A stretch of 64,000 nucleotides of DNA from Rhodothermales bacterium (GCA_028278205.1 JANQES010000098.1:1-64000), one strand, 5' to 3'; positions 41,823 through 49,907 are shown, counted from the stretch's first letter. The notes: generated from the sequence alone by a model not told the origin. Numbers and translations are program-made.

Positions 41823-42983
41823 TCACTCTGTGGTCGATTCATTGTTGACGTCGAGCGCTCGGATAGCCTCAATTAACCGTTCGGCAATCACCGCGTGCAT
41901 CCGTATGCTCGGATGACCGTCCACGAGTTCAGGCGGATTGCCGCGCCAGATTCTGTACTCCCTGGCCCACGCCTGCTCAGTGGGTTGCGGTAATCGTCTT
42001 TTGAGAGGGTCCATCGTGTGAACGATACGCCCGGAAAAAGCCTCTAATCGATCCTTAGGGTCGTCCTGGGTACCGGCTGGTATCACGAGGATCAGCATCC
42101 GGGCGTCGTGGGCATGGCACAGATCCAGGATCTCCTGGTAGGCAAAATCTACCGCTTTCTGCCGGGATGAGACGGGGGGCGGCAGCAGGCCCAACCCGCG
42201 CTTGAGGGCCGTCCGTAGTACCAGAAAATCGTCGTGTATATAAAGAGGAATGCCTACGTGCCAGAGATAAGAAAGGAAATCTTTCTGGCTGTATGCTGCA
42301 AAAGGCAAGGTGAAGTTGATCGACTCAAACACCGGCTGATGGATAGCCATGCCGCCTTCCGCCTCGTAAAAATACGGCGCCGGCGATTTACCCCGGCGCG
42401 AAGGACGGTAGAAATTCAAGGACCTCTCCGGTAACCAGGCAGAATATTGCACGACGACAAGATCCGGTTTAAGCCTTGGGATAACGTCACGCGCGCGCAG
42501 GACCATTTGCGATAACCCCCAACCGGATGCCCCGGCATTCATAGCCGACGCATCGAGCGCGGTAGCTGTTAGATGGGCAAAGGTTTTTTCCGCCGGCACC
42601 CCATAGCCATGCGTGAACGAGCCGCCCAGAAATAAAATGTGCGACGCGGGCGATTCGTCGTCTCCGGTTGTTGCTCCGGGTGGAATCCGAAACCCGTTCT
42701 CGTCGAAGATCACGGGGATGGGTTCTCCATATTTGAGGGAATGGTACGCCAGTTCATGGGAGCGGGGAAAATATCCATAGTTCTTGTCCAGGTGGTAGGG
42801 ATTGCCCGTCCAGCGGATGTGTTGGCCGGCGCGCGCTGTGCACCGCCATACGATGCTGCCGAGGTAGAGGGCTGTAAAAACAAACAGGTTCAGCAGCACC
42901 AGCAGCACCGTAAAGAGACGCTTTTTCTTGCGACTTATCGGCTGCTCGCTCGGAGCGTCAGGATGCATAATGCTGCGTTCCAT
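41823..42983 (-). CDS. membrane-anchored SGNH/GDSL-like hydrolase
   Basis: About 386 residues. One N-terminal membrane helix (about 22-44, LFTVLLVLLNLFVFTALYLGSIVW) precedes an extracytoplasmic SGNH domain. Block I is LFLGGSFTHGYG (nucleophile Ser in GGSFT), block II is MNAGASGWG, block III is VVVQYSAWLPERS with S/A in place of the usual N, and block V is DGHPS near the C-terminus (Asp and His of the triad). It may remove acyl groups from surface glycans or lipids. The start is 42983 or 42968; the long open stretch upstream to 43547 is antisense to another gene and not coding. It sits directly upstream of the SecA-like gene. Confidence 0.75.
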   Translation of the reverse strand: MERSIMHPDAPSEQPISRKKKRLFTVLLVLLNLFVFTALYLGSIVWRCTARAGQHIRWTGNPYHLDKNYGYFPRSHELAYHSLKYGEPIPVIFDENGFRIPPGATTGDDESPASHILFLGGSFTHGYGVPAEKTFAHLTATALDASAMNAGASGWGLSQMVLRARDVIPRLKPDLVVVQYSAWLPERSLNFYRPSRRGKSPAPYFYEAEGGMAIHQPVFESINFTLPFAAYSQKDFLSYLWHVGIPLYIHDDFLVLRTALKRGLGLLPPPVSSRQKAVDFAYQEILDLCHAHDARMLILVIPAGTQDDPKDRLEAFSGRIVHTMDPLKRRLPQPTEQAWAREYRIWRGNPPELVDGHPSIRMHAVIAERLIEAIRALDVNNESTTE

Positions 42984-43181
42984 TATTTGTAAGAGGACTC
43001 CTTTTAGCGCCGAACGAGCATGCAGGCACCGGGGGTAGCGCTCCATTTCAAAGTAGCACGAGGATGCCAGCGGTGCAAACAGGCTCTCCGCTTGTTTTTT
43101 TCTGCCGGTCGATGTTCTTTTCATCTCGAACGTTGCGCTTTCCTGAGTGTTACCCCCAACCAACCCAACGGGAAACCAACC

Positions 43182-43664
43182 ATGAAACATACACTCTGCA
43201 TCCTCACCCTGCTTCTTCTCGCCGTCACCGCTCATGCTCAGGCCAGCCGAGGCAGTATTAGCGGCACCGTGAAAGACGATTTCGACGCCCCCCTCCCGGT
43301 GGGCGTCAGCGCCGTCCACACCATGCCGGGAGGCGAGGTCTTCACCATCGAGGTGGCGACTACCGAGGATGACTCCCTCTTCGTTTTGAAAAGCCCCATG
43401 GTGAAAACGTCGCGTGGCGAGATCGCGCTCACCCTCATCGAAGACTCCAGGCTTTCGCTCGATTGCCCGAAAGAATCCGAGGCTGTCTTCTTCGCCGATG
43501 AATCCCGGCAGTACCAGATGGGTGTCTGTGCCTCGACCCGGCGGCATACCTCAGCCCTCGTGCACGTCAATGGAACTTTCATCACCGGCGGGCAGCAAAC
43601 CAGAGCCCTCGTGCATGTCAATGGCACCTTCGGCAGGGGCACGGTAGGCGTCGACATGAATTAA
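43182..43664 (+). CDS. small secreted protein with repeated ALVHVNGTF motif
   Basis: A 160-residue protein with a clear signal peptide (MKHTLCILTLLLLAVTAHAQ). The mature part begins SRGSISGTVKDDFDAPLPVG, like the opening of carboxypeptidase-regulatory-like (CarboxypepD_reg) domains. It has three cysteines, and near the C-terminus the nonapeptide ALVHVNGTF occurs twice (about 131-139 and 147-155). No family was recognised with confidence. The frame extends upstream to 43020, but only the ATG at 43182 gives a signal peptide. It is divergent from the SGNH/SecA operon and followed by its own terminator. Confidence 0.7.
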   Translation: MKHTLCILTLLLLAVTAHAQASRGSISGTVKDDFDAPLPVGVSAVHTMPGGEVFTIEVATTEDDSLFVLKSPMVKTSRGEIALTLIEDSRLSLDCPKESEAVFFADESRQYQMGVCASTRRHTSALVHVNGTFITGGQQTRALVHVNGTFGRGTVGVDMN

Positions 43665-43689
43665 TTGAGATGATCGCACCGCACCTTTC

Positions 43690-43722
43690 AAAGGGCCACC
43701 TGCCGGACGCGGGTGGCCCTTT
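43690..43722 (+). terminator. intrinsic terminator
   Basis: AAAGGGCCACC (43690-43700) pairs with GGTGGCCCTTT (43712-43722), 11 bp, followed by a T. It lies 26 bases past the stop at 43664. Confidence 0.85.
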
Positions 43723-43729
43723 TCGTTGA

Positions 43730-44005
43730 TCAGTAGGGCACCTCGAAGAGACAGACGATTCGGTTCAATTCCGCACGGTTTCGGGCGTGGAGATGACGCT
43801 TCCCCGTGACCGGATCAAGGCCATCGAGCTGCTCAAAGGGGTGATAGAAAGCGGCAAATATGTTCGATACGATCCGAACGGCACGCGGCTGTTTTTTGCG
43901 CCGACGGTCCGCAGCATCGGCAGCAGGCAGGGCTACGTCGCGTTGTATGAGATCTTCTTTCCATTCGTCTCGGTGGGCGGGGGCGGTAGCGAGAGGGTGT
44001 TATAG
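43730..44005 (+). pseudogene. truncated internal fragment of an FCB-group protein
   Basis: Open from just after a TGA at 43727-43729 to the stop at 44003-44005. It reads SVGHLEETDDSVQFRTVSGV, EMTLPRDRIKAIEL, then GTRLFFAPTVRSI and GYVALYEIFFPFVSVG. The order (a short beta domain, then (L/Y)FFAPT and GY...YEIFFPFV) is recalled from longer Bacteroidota/Rhodothermota proteins that continue as an outer-membrane-like beta-barrel. Here the signal peptide and barrel are missing, and the frame ends where a GTGTTATG repeat tract begins. An ATG exists at 43787, but the family-like sequence starts upstream of it. It is most likely a remnant left by recombination or insertion at the repeat. Confidence 0.6.
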
Positions 44006-44066
44006 TGTTATGGTGTTATGGTGTTTTAGGGTGATTAACTCAAGCACTCAAACACTAAAACACTAC
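43997..44066. repeat. inverted GTGTTATG octamer tract
   Basis: GTGTTATA/GTGTTATG repeated with an 8-base period (43997-44030), facing its reverse complement ACACTAAAACACTA (about 44041-44066). It is the same word family as 45877-46111; the two flank the metalloprotease gene. Confidence 0.88.
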
Positions 44067-44099
44067 CCCCCAACAGCCTCTTTGACGTGGTGCCAGGGA

Positions 44100-45857
44100 T
44101 CAACGCCCCGCTGAAACCGAGATGGTTCCGCCTCCGCGTGTTGTGAACACGGCGCCGGGGTTGTGTTTGAGCAGGCCGTCGAGCCGGAGGCGACCTTCGA
44201 CGAGGAGGCGCGCGCCGGCAGCCAGATCCACCACGCTGCCCGGCAGCAGAGTGACCTCGGCGCCCGCCCCGACGATCACGGTTGAGCCCGATTCTACGCG
44301 CAGCCTCTCCGCCACCGACAGCGTCGTGCCCAGGTTGAGGGTGCTGCCGGCGGTGACGACGAGGGGGGCGGTGAACGTGGTGCCGCGCGTCTCGTCGCCC
44401 ATCCACGCGTCTTCGCGGATCACCGGGCGTTGGCGGAAATCTTCGACGTAATCGAATGCGATCTCGCCGCTGGGGGAGCCGGTGTAGCGGATCCGGTCGA
44501 GGGCTTGCCAGCTCAGCGCGAAGCCGTCCGGATAGCGGGTGTAGCCGCTGGTGTTGGGCCGGGTCCAGGGCGTCAACTGAGCGATGGTTTCGGGATCGAA
44601 GAGGTCGCCGTCGTAGGCAGCGTCGTGGGCGGCGAGGTCGAGGGTGTTGTCGGCAGGGAGGATGTCGAGGCGGACGCCGTCGGCCAGCATGACGAGCAGG
44701 CCGGAGGCGCGCAGCAAGCCCATCTCGAACTGCCCGTCCCGCCCGCCGCGCCGCCTCCGGTCGAACGGGCCGAGCCGCTGGCGATTGGTCAGGTAGAGGA
44801 CGCGCCCGCCGCCGTCGCCGCTGAGGACGATTTTTTTGCAATCGGACGTGGTGAAGAGGTCTGCGAGGCGGGTATCGTCTTGCGAGGCGGTCAGCACAGG
44901 GCAGTCGATCCAGCCGAGCAAATCGCGTTCGAAGGCCGAGAGGGTCTCGTCGCCTCGGGCGTCGTATGCGCCGCCGGCGCCGGCCATCAGCACGTAGCCG
45001 ATGGTGTTGGAGGCGCGTCTCCGATTGCTCTGCTCAGGCACATCGTTATCGGCGATGGGGGGGATGTGGTTGAAGAACGCGCCCCAGAGGACGTGGCCGA
45101 GTTCGTGGGCCATCATGCGGACGTGATAGATCTGGGGGATGATGTTGCCCGGCGTGCGATGCATGATGATCGACCCCGAGCGGCGCCAGTCTACGCGCAC
45201 GCCGTCGTAGACCAACGCGCGGGAGGGCCGGCCCGCCGTGATGCCGCCGCCGCACAACGCGTCGAGGCACGAGATGCCGGTGTAGGTGAAGGTCTTGTCG
45301 TCGCGTTTTGAATCGCGTCGGATGATCAGGAAGAGGTAATCGAACTGGCCGTCGCGGTTGTGGTCGTAGCGGCTGAAGTCGAAGCCTCCGGCGTCGAGGC
45401 GGTCCAGGATTTCCGCCGTCAGGTGGCCGTAGCCGCCCTGGGGCTTGTGGTAGGCGGCTTCGGGTTTTTGGCTGATCATCACCTCTCCGTAGACATCGCC
45501 GTAGAGCACAAAACGGCCCTGCGATTGCTGGTGAAAATAGTGCGTCAGCGAGCTATCCGGAAACGGCGGCGACGGCGTGGCAGCCAGCAGGTGAGGGGCG
45601 AAGGACGGGAGGGTCGTCGGGTCGTCGAAGAGCGGCCACTCCCGGTAATTGAGGGCCGGCCCGTCGGGCTCGTCGTCGTCGCGAAACATGACGAAGACGG
45701 TGAGCGCGCGCAGGGTGTCGGCATAAGGCGTGGCGAAGGCTGCCGGATCGCCCGAAAACTTCGCCGCCGCGCGAGACGGCTGCCCCTCCGCCCTGGCAGG
45801 CAGCAGCAACGCCATCGACAAAAAAAACGCCGGAATGAGTGGATTTCGGTTGAGCAA
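44100..45857 (-). CDS. secreted M6-like metalloprotease
   Basis: A 585-residue exported protein. The signal peptide is about residues 1-24. The protease region (about 50-330) has features of M6 (immune inhibitor A-like) enzymes: ALTVFVMFRDDDEPDG, LTHYFHQQSQGRFVLYGDVYG, a calcium-like YDHNRDGQFDYLFLI, and the zinc motif MMAHELGHVLWG (His251, Glu252, His255), with LSAFERDLLGWID downstream. The C-terminal part (about 490-585) is made of short beta repeats (GTTLSVAERLRVESGSTV, GAGAEVTLLPGSVVDLAAGA) like a beta-solenoid. No T9SS tail is seen. It is a single gene flanked on both sides by inverted GTGTTATG repeat tracts. Confidence 0.85.
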   Translation of the reverse strand: MLNRNPLIPAFFLSMALLLPARAEGQPSRAAAKFSGDPAAFATPYADTLRALTVFVMFRDDDEPDGPALNYREWPLFDDPTTLPSFAPHLLAATPSPPFPDSSLTHYFHQQSQGRFVLYGDVYGEVMISQKPEAAYHKPQGGYGHLTAEILDRLDAGGFDFSRYDHNRDGQFDYLFLIIRRDSKRDDKTFTYTGISCLDALCGGGITAGRPSRALVYDGVRVDWRRSGSIIMHRTPGNIIPQIYHVRMMAHELGHVLWGAFFNHIPPIADNDVPEQSNRRRASNTIGYVLMAGAGGAYDARGDETLSAFERDLLGWIDCPVLTASQDDTRLADLFTTSDCKKIVLSGDGGGRVLYLTNRQRLGPFDRRRRGGRDGQFEMGLLRASGLLVMLADGVRLDILPADNTLDLAAHDAAYDGDLFDPETIAQLTPWTRPNTSGYTRYPDGFALSWQALDRIRYTGSPSGEIAFDYVEDFRQRPVIREDAWMGDETRGTTFTAPLVVTAGSTLNLGTTLSVAERLRVESGSTVIVGAGAEVTLLPGSVVDLAAGARLLVEGRLRLDGLLKHNPGAVFTTRGGGTISVSAGR

Positions 45858-45876
45858 GAGGGTGATGGGGGATTTT

Positions 45877-46111
45877 GGTGTTTTAGTGTTATGGTGTTAT
45901 GGTGTTTTAGTTCTTTTTGGAGTTGGTCGTTTTGATTGATGAGTTTTTTGAATGTAGAATATCGAACAGGGATTGATGAGTGTTGAAGGATCTGACAGTA
46001 CATTCGAAATTCAGCAATCGACATTCTGTAATCGATATTCAAAGAACACTCTCGATGCGTGAGATAATCTGAAAAACTAAAACATTGAAACACCAAAACA
46101 CTAAAACATCC
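45877..46111. repeat. nested inverted heptamer/octamer tracts before the glycerate kinase gene
   Basis: Outer arms: GTGTTATG words at 45877-45910 and reversed at about 46073-46111. Inner arms: GA-initial heptamers, six in exact 7-base register at 45950-45991 (GAATGTA, GAATATC, GAACAGG, GATTGAT, GAGTGTT, GAAGGAT), and the reversed set at 46001-46040 (GAATATC, GATTACA, GAATGTC, GATTGCT, GAATTTC). The whole gap 45858-46112 is occupied by this structure. Confidence 0.9.
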
Positions 46112-46112
46112 T

Positions 46113-47423
46113 ATGAACACCCTGATCGAAGACGCGCAAGCCTTTTACCACGCCGCCGTGCGCAGCGTCCAGGCTGACCGGCTTTTTACGGATGTAGAGT
46201 TGGGGACGTGGCTCGACCGGCCCCTGGCGGCGTATCGGCGGGTGTGCGTCGTGGGCACGGGCAAGGCGTCGATGGCGATGGCGGGCGCGTTTGAAGCGCG
46301 ATGGGGCCGGCATGTAGACGAGGGGCTGGTGGTGGTGCCGCATGGGTACCGGGCTACGCGGCCGGCGTCGCAGCGAGCGCCTGATGCGATAGCGGTGGTC
46401 GAAGCCGGGCATCCGGTGCCCGACCGGGCCGGAGTCGAAGCTGCTGCGCGGGTGCTGGGGCTGGCCTCCTCGTGCGGCGAAGACGATCTCGTGCTCGTCT
46501 TGATTTCAGGCGGCGGCTCGGCGTTATGGCCGGCGCCGGAGGAAAATATCACGCTCGACGATATGCAGGTCGTCTCGCGGCTGCTGCTTCGCAGCGGCGC
46601 CGACATCCACCAGATCAACACCGTACGCAAACATCTCTCGCGCATCAAGGGGGGGCGGCTGGCAGTCGCGGCGGCTCCGGCGACGGTGCTGGCGCTGGCG
46701 GTCTCGGACGTCGTCGGCGACGACCTTTCCGTCATCGCCAGCGGCCCGGCAGTGCCCGACGGCTCGACCTACGACGAGGCCGTCGCGATCTTGCGCGATT
46801 TCGATCTGTGGGAAGAGATTCCTGCGCCGGTTCGGCGTCATCTTGAGCGCGGCGCGCAGGGTCTCATCGCCGAGACGCCGAAGCCGGGGGCGCAGTGCTT
46901 CGAGCAGGCCCAGACCGTGCTCCTGGGAACCAATCAGACCGCTTTAGCGGCGGCCCGCGCGGTGGCCCGGCAACGCGGCTACGCAGCGAGCATCGTCGCC
47001 CGCGATCTCACCGGCGAAGCACGCGAGGTAGGCCGTGCGCTGGCGCGCGAAGCGCTGACTGTAGAGGCAGACCGGCCTGTGTGCTTGCTCTGGGGCGGCG
47101 AAACCACCGTCACCGTCACCGGCACGGGCCGGGGGGGACGTAATCAGGAAGTAGCGTTGGCCGCTGCCCTGGCCCTCGAAGGTCAAAGCCGTAGCGTCGT
47201 CGTGCTCAGCGGCGGCACCGACGGCATCGACGGACCCACCGACGCAGCCGGCGCCTGGGCCACTCCTCAAACCGCACCGCACGCCCGCGCACGCGGCCTC
47301 GACCCTGCCGCCTATCTCGCCGATAACGACGCCTATGCGTTCTTCGAACAAACCAGCGGTCTCCTCAAACCCGGCCCGACGCATACCAACGTCATGGATG
47401 TGTTGATGGCGCTCGTTTTATGA
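46113..47423 (+). CDS. glycerate 2-kinase (MOFRL/DUF4147 family)
   Basis: A 436-residue cytoplasmic enzyme. The N-terminal DUF4147 domain shows VCVVGTGKASMAMAGAFE (about 44-61), VVPHGYRATRP, EAGHPVPD and VLISGGGSALWPAPE (about 127-141). The C-terminal MOFRL domain contains LLWGGETTVTVTGTGRGGRNQEVALA and VLSGGTDGIDGPTDAAGAW. It phosphorylates D-glycerate to 2-phosphoglycerate using ATP, linking hydroxypyruvate/tartronate metabolism to glycolysis. Older annotations call this family hydroxypyruvate reductase. The start is 2 bases after the inverted-repeat structure, with no Shine-Dalgarno site visible. It ends directly against the stop of the convergent small gene (47424). Confidence 0.93.
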   Translation: MNTLIEDAQAFYHAAVRSVQADRLFTDVELGTWLDRPLAAYRRVCVVGTGKASMAMAGAFEARWGRHVDEGLVVVPHGYRATRPASQRAPDAIAVVEAGHPVPDRAGVEAAARVLGLASSCGEDDLVLVLISGGGSALWPAPEENITLDDMQVVSRLLLRSGADIHQINTVRKHLSRIKGGRLAVAAAPATVLALAVSDVVGDDLSVIASGPAVPDGSTYDEAVAILRDFDLWEEIPAPVRRHLERGAQGLIAETPKPGAQCFEQAQTVLLGTNQTALAAARAVARQRGYAASIVARDLTGEAREVGRALAREALTVEADRPVCLLWGGETTVTVTGTGRGGRNQEVALAAALALEGQSRSVVVLSGGTDGIDGPTDAAGAWATPQTAPHARARGLDPAAYLADNDAYAFFEQTSGLLKPGPTHTNVMDVLMALVL

Positions 47424-47633
47424 TCAATGTTTGACCGGGACGGGCGTTTCGCGTTGCCGGGCGAGCGAGGTCAACACGGTGGAATAGCGGTCGAGCGCTT
47501 GAAAAAATACATCCTCCGTGGCCGAGGGATCGTGTAAGGCTTGCTCGATTTGAAGCGCCAACCGCTCTGCTTCTAACGAAAGCGGCAGGTACGAAAGCTC
47601 GTGCTGAGGCGTGCGCCCGGTGTGCGTTGTCAT
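47424..47633 (-). CDS. small helical protein, paralogue of 49682-49870
   Basis: A 69-residue protein, predicted all-helical. Its core (LSLEAERLALQIEQALHDP, then FFQALDRYSTVLTSLARQRE) matches the 62-residue protein at 49682-49870 in the pattern L.LEA..LA...(E/D)EALH(D/N)P...(E/D)..F...(D/N)RYS.VL......R. Conservation at equal spacing in two separate loci shows that both are real genes. The function is unknown and no family was recognised. It lies downstream of the TIR-pentapeptide gene on the same strand, and its stop abuts the stop of the glycerate kinase gene. Confidence 0.7.
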   Translation of the reverse strand: MTTHTGRTPQHELSYLPLSLEAERLALQIEQALHDPSATEDVFFQALDRYSTVLTSLARQRETPVPVKH

Positions 47634-47828
47634 GATGTTGGCTCATTGAATACCTGATGGGTGACGAGGCCCGGATGGCGGACGGAAGACCGCCGCATCA
47701 CTCATCACAAAAAACATACCCTGCTCCTGCATTACAGATTTTCTGCGGCAAGAGGCTCACGCGTCGTTAAAATTCGCAGACTGGGAAGAGCCAGTGGGGA
47801 CAGGGAATGGCGAATGGCCACTCGAATT

Positions 47829-48926
47829 TCATTCCGAAAACAACCCCAGGCGGTCTATCAAACGCGCAAAGGTGGGTTCGAAAGCCTCCGCGTCGTGCCA
47901 GTTCGAGAAGTCGAGGGGCGGGTGCTGCGTCGTGTGATCGATCAACGTCTCCGGCCAGCTATCCGGCTGCGGGGTTTCGTCGAGGGTGATCAGGCACAGG
48001 GCGTTGCGCCGCAAGGTTTGCTCTAGTTTGTGCGCCTGATCGATTTCGTACGTCACCCAGTTGCGGTCTATCGAGTGTTCGGAGAGGATGAGCAGCACGG
48101 TCGGGTTTTGCCGCATCGCGCGGATGACGATGTTGTCCGGGCGTCCGAAGGGGGCGTCGTGGACGTCGTGCCAGTAGAGGATGTGGCGCGCATTGAGGTG
48201 CCGTTCGAGGTGTTCGACGAAGGCGGCGTCGGCGTAGCTGTAGGACAGGAAAAGGTTATGGCGTTGCAGCGGATGCTCGGCGCGTATGCGATGTATACGC
48301 CCGGCGATGTCAGTAATTTGTGGGGATGTCAGCGACGGGTCGTGCAGCTTGGCGGCTTCGATCTCCCAGGCCTGCAACCCGCAGCCTCGCAAAAAGGCCT
48401 CCGGCAGGTACGGATGCTGCGCCAGCGTGGGCCGGTCGAGGAGAGAAGGCCCCAGGTGGCGGCACGTCTCCAGGCCGATAGCCCCGGCCAGCCGGGTGTT
48501 GCCGAACGCCGTCTGGTAGAGAAACGCCTCGCTGAACGTAGCCCGGTTGAGCCGGGCTTCGAAGAGGTCGGTTCGGCTGAGGTTGGCGTGGCTGAGGTCG
48601 GCGCCCTGGAGCGAGGCCCGGCTGAGGGTAGCCCGGCTGAGATCGGCGCGTTTGAGGTTGGCTTCGTCGAGGCGGGCGCTGCTGAGGTTGGCCTCGCCGA
48701 GGCTGGTCTCGCGGAGGCTGGCCGCGTGGAGGTTCGACTGGCTGAGCATCGCGCCGCTGAGATTAGCGCGGTCGAGTTTAGCGTGGCTGAGGTCGGTGCC
48801 CCGGAGGTTGGCCAGGCTGAAGTTGGCCCAGCGAAAATCGGGCTCTGCGTCGGGATGCGCTGCCCGCCACGTATTCCACGTTTTGGCGCCTCGCTTTACA
48901 AGGCTCACATGCTCAGGGTTCGCCAT
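47829..48926 (-). CDS. pentapeptide-repeat protein with C-terminal TIR domain
   Basis: A 365-residue cytoplasmic protein. Residues about 30-150 are pentapeptide repeats of A(D/N)LSx type (ANLSGAMLSQSNLHAASL, ADLSRATLSRASLQG), forming a right-handed quadrilateral beta-helix. A linker (about 150-222) leads to a TIR domain (about 224-345): HNLFLSYSYADAAFVEHL, YWHDVHDAPFGRPDNIVIRAM, VLLILSEHSIDRNWVTYEIDQA. Glu294 in the W..YE segment is placed like the catalytic glutamate of NAD-cleaving TIRs. Bacterial TIR proteins commonly act in antiphage defence by depleting NAD or making nucleotide signals; pentapeptide-TIR fusions are recalled but little characterised. The start at 48926 lies 15 bases after a half copy of the ATTTTGG tract. 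Confidence 0.88.
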   Translation of the reverse strand: MANPEHVSLVKRGAKTWNTWRAAHPDAEPDFRWANFSLANLRGTDLSHAKLDRANLSGAMLSQSNLHAASLRETSLGEANLSSARLDEANLKRADLSRATLSRASLQGADLSHANLSRTDLFEARLNRATFSEAFLYQTAFGNTRLAGAIGLETCRHLGPSLLDRPTLAQHPYLPEAFLRGCGLQAWEIEAAKLHDPSLTSPQITDIAGRIHRIRAEHPLQRHNLFLSYSYADAAFVEHLERHLNARHILYWHDVHDAPFGRPDNIVIRAMRQNPTVLLILSEHSIDRNWVTYEIDQAHKLEQTLRRNALCLITLDETPQPDSWPETLIDHTTQHPPLDFSNWHDAEAFEPTFARLIDRLGLFSE

Positions 48927-49176
48927 GACTTTTCGGATTTTGGATTTTAGTTAATAATATTCTTTTTCAGCCGATTTCAGAAGGTAACTTGTTTTTTAGG
49001 ATGTTTGAGTGCGCCGGCACGACGCCGAAGCGGGCAAATTGGACGAATTTTTGTCTCTGGCGTTCTTCATACACAGGCATGAAACATCCGGCAGAGGCTT
49101 TTTGGGAATCAGCGTGGCCGTTTGTTTACGCTACATCGAGATCTCGCCTCGCTAATCTCCTCAACCCAGGAGTGCT

Positions 49177-49641
49177 ATGGGCCAACAACAATTGCTTCTT
49201 CTCGTCCTCGGTGCCATCATCGTGGGGCTGGCCGTTATCGTCGGCATTTATGCTTTTTCCCGCAACCAGGCCAAGGCCAACGCCGACGCCATGGTCAACG
49301 AAGCCCTGCGCATCGCTTCCGACGTGCAAGCCTGGGCCATTAAGCCCGGTATGGCCGGCGGGCGTCTCGACAACGAAACGCTGGCCCAGGTAACCTTTGA
49401 TAAAATAGGATATCCCAATAGCGGCGGGGTCTACTTCAGCCTCGAAGGCGATTACCGGCTTGAGGCGACGCTGGCTACGGGCTGCGACACGCCTTACGTG
49501 CCGTCGCAGAGCACACCGCTGATCTATATCAACGCTTTCAATTCTAACACGGAAAATAGGATTTGTGTAGCTATCGCCGGTACGGAAGCCGATGACATCG
49601 GCACGAGCGCCACATACGGCAGCGGTATCGTCGGCTTCTAG
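49177..49641 (+). CDS. type IV pilin-like protein with minimal leader
   Basis: A 154-residue protein with an N-terminal hydrophobic helix right after the start: MGQQQLLLLVLGAIIVGLAV, then IVGIYAFSRNQAKANADAM. This is like a type IV pilin alpha-1 helix that turns amphipathic. The leader would be only Met-Gly, and the usual Glu at mature position 5 is absent. The C-terminal part has a pair of cysteines (GCDTPY and RICVAIAG) that may close a D-loop, and an IGYPNSGGVYF segment. AGGAG precedes the ATG at 49177. It may be a pseudopilin or minor pilin for motility, adhesion or DNA uptake. No pilus assembly genes are nearby. It is convergent with the small gene 49682-49870. Confidence 0.7.
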   Translation: MGQQQLLLLVLGAIIVGLAVIVGIYAFSRNQAKANADAMVNEALRIASDVQAWAIKPGMAGGRLDNETLAQVTFDKIGYPNSGGVYFSLEGDYRLEATLATGCDTPYVPSQSTPLIYINAFNSNTENRICVAIAGTEADDIGTSATYGSGIVGF

Positions 49642-49681
49642 CAGCGGGTCGATACGAGCGCGTCGTACCGCGTAGTTGTAG

Positions 49682-49870
49682 TTACGCTTTACCGGGCGAA
49701 GCCATCTGCGCATCCCGAAGTCGTTTGATCTGGCGCAATACGTTCGAGTAGCGGTTCACCTTACTGAAGAATTCGTCCTGGCTGACGATGGGGTTGTGCA
49801 GGGCTTCGTCGAGCCAGTAGGCGAGGTGATCGGCCTCCAGGTGCAAGGATTGAAGGAAAACGTTCATCAT
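49682..49870 (-). CDS. small helical protein, paralogue of 47424-47633
   Basis: A 62-residue protein with the same core as the 69-residue protein at 47424-47633: LHLEADHLAYWLDEALHNP followed by FFSKVNRYSNVLRQIKRLRD. It has no signal or membrane helix. Two ATG codons stand at the start (49870 and 49867). The upstream region holds three TATAGACACA direct repeats (49908-50148), which may form its promoter. With the TIR gene (47829-48926) lying between the two paralogues on the same strand, the three could be functionally linked; that is inference. Confidence 0.7.
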   Translation of the reverse strand: MMNVFLQSLHLEADHLAYWLDEALHNPIVSQDEFFSKVNRYSNVLRQIKRLRDAQMASPGKA

Positions 49871-49907
49871 GGTTCTTTCAGGAATGAGTGTGGAATACCC
49901 TTGCCCC

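Noticed and set aside
39669..41876. 735-codon plus-strand open frame
   Set aside because: Antisense to the SecA homologue, whose motor motifs are complete.
43020..43181. N-terminal extension of the 160-residue secreted protein and the antisense extension of the SGNH gene
   Set aside because: Both long starts overlap the divergent promoter region, and only the internal starts give a signal peptide or a membrane anchor at the N-terminus.
47424..47633. toxin-antitoxin reading of the small gene
   Set aside because: It has no DNA-binding or toxin motif, and the presence of a paralogue on the far side of the TIR gene fits a small regulator family no worse.
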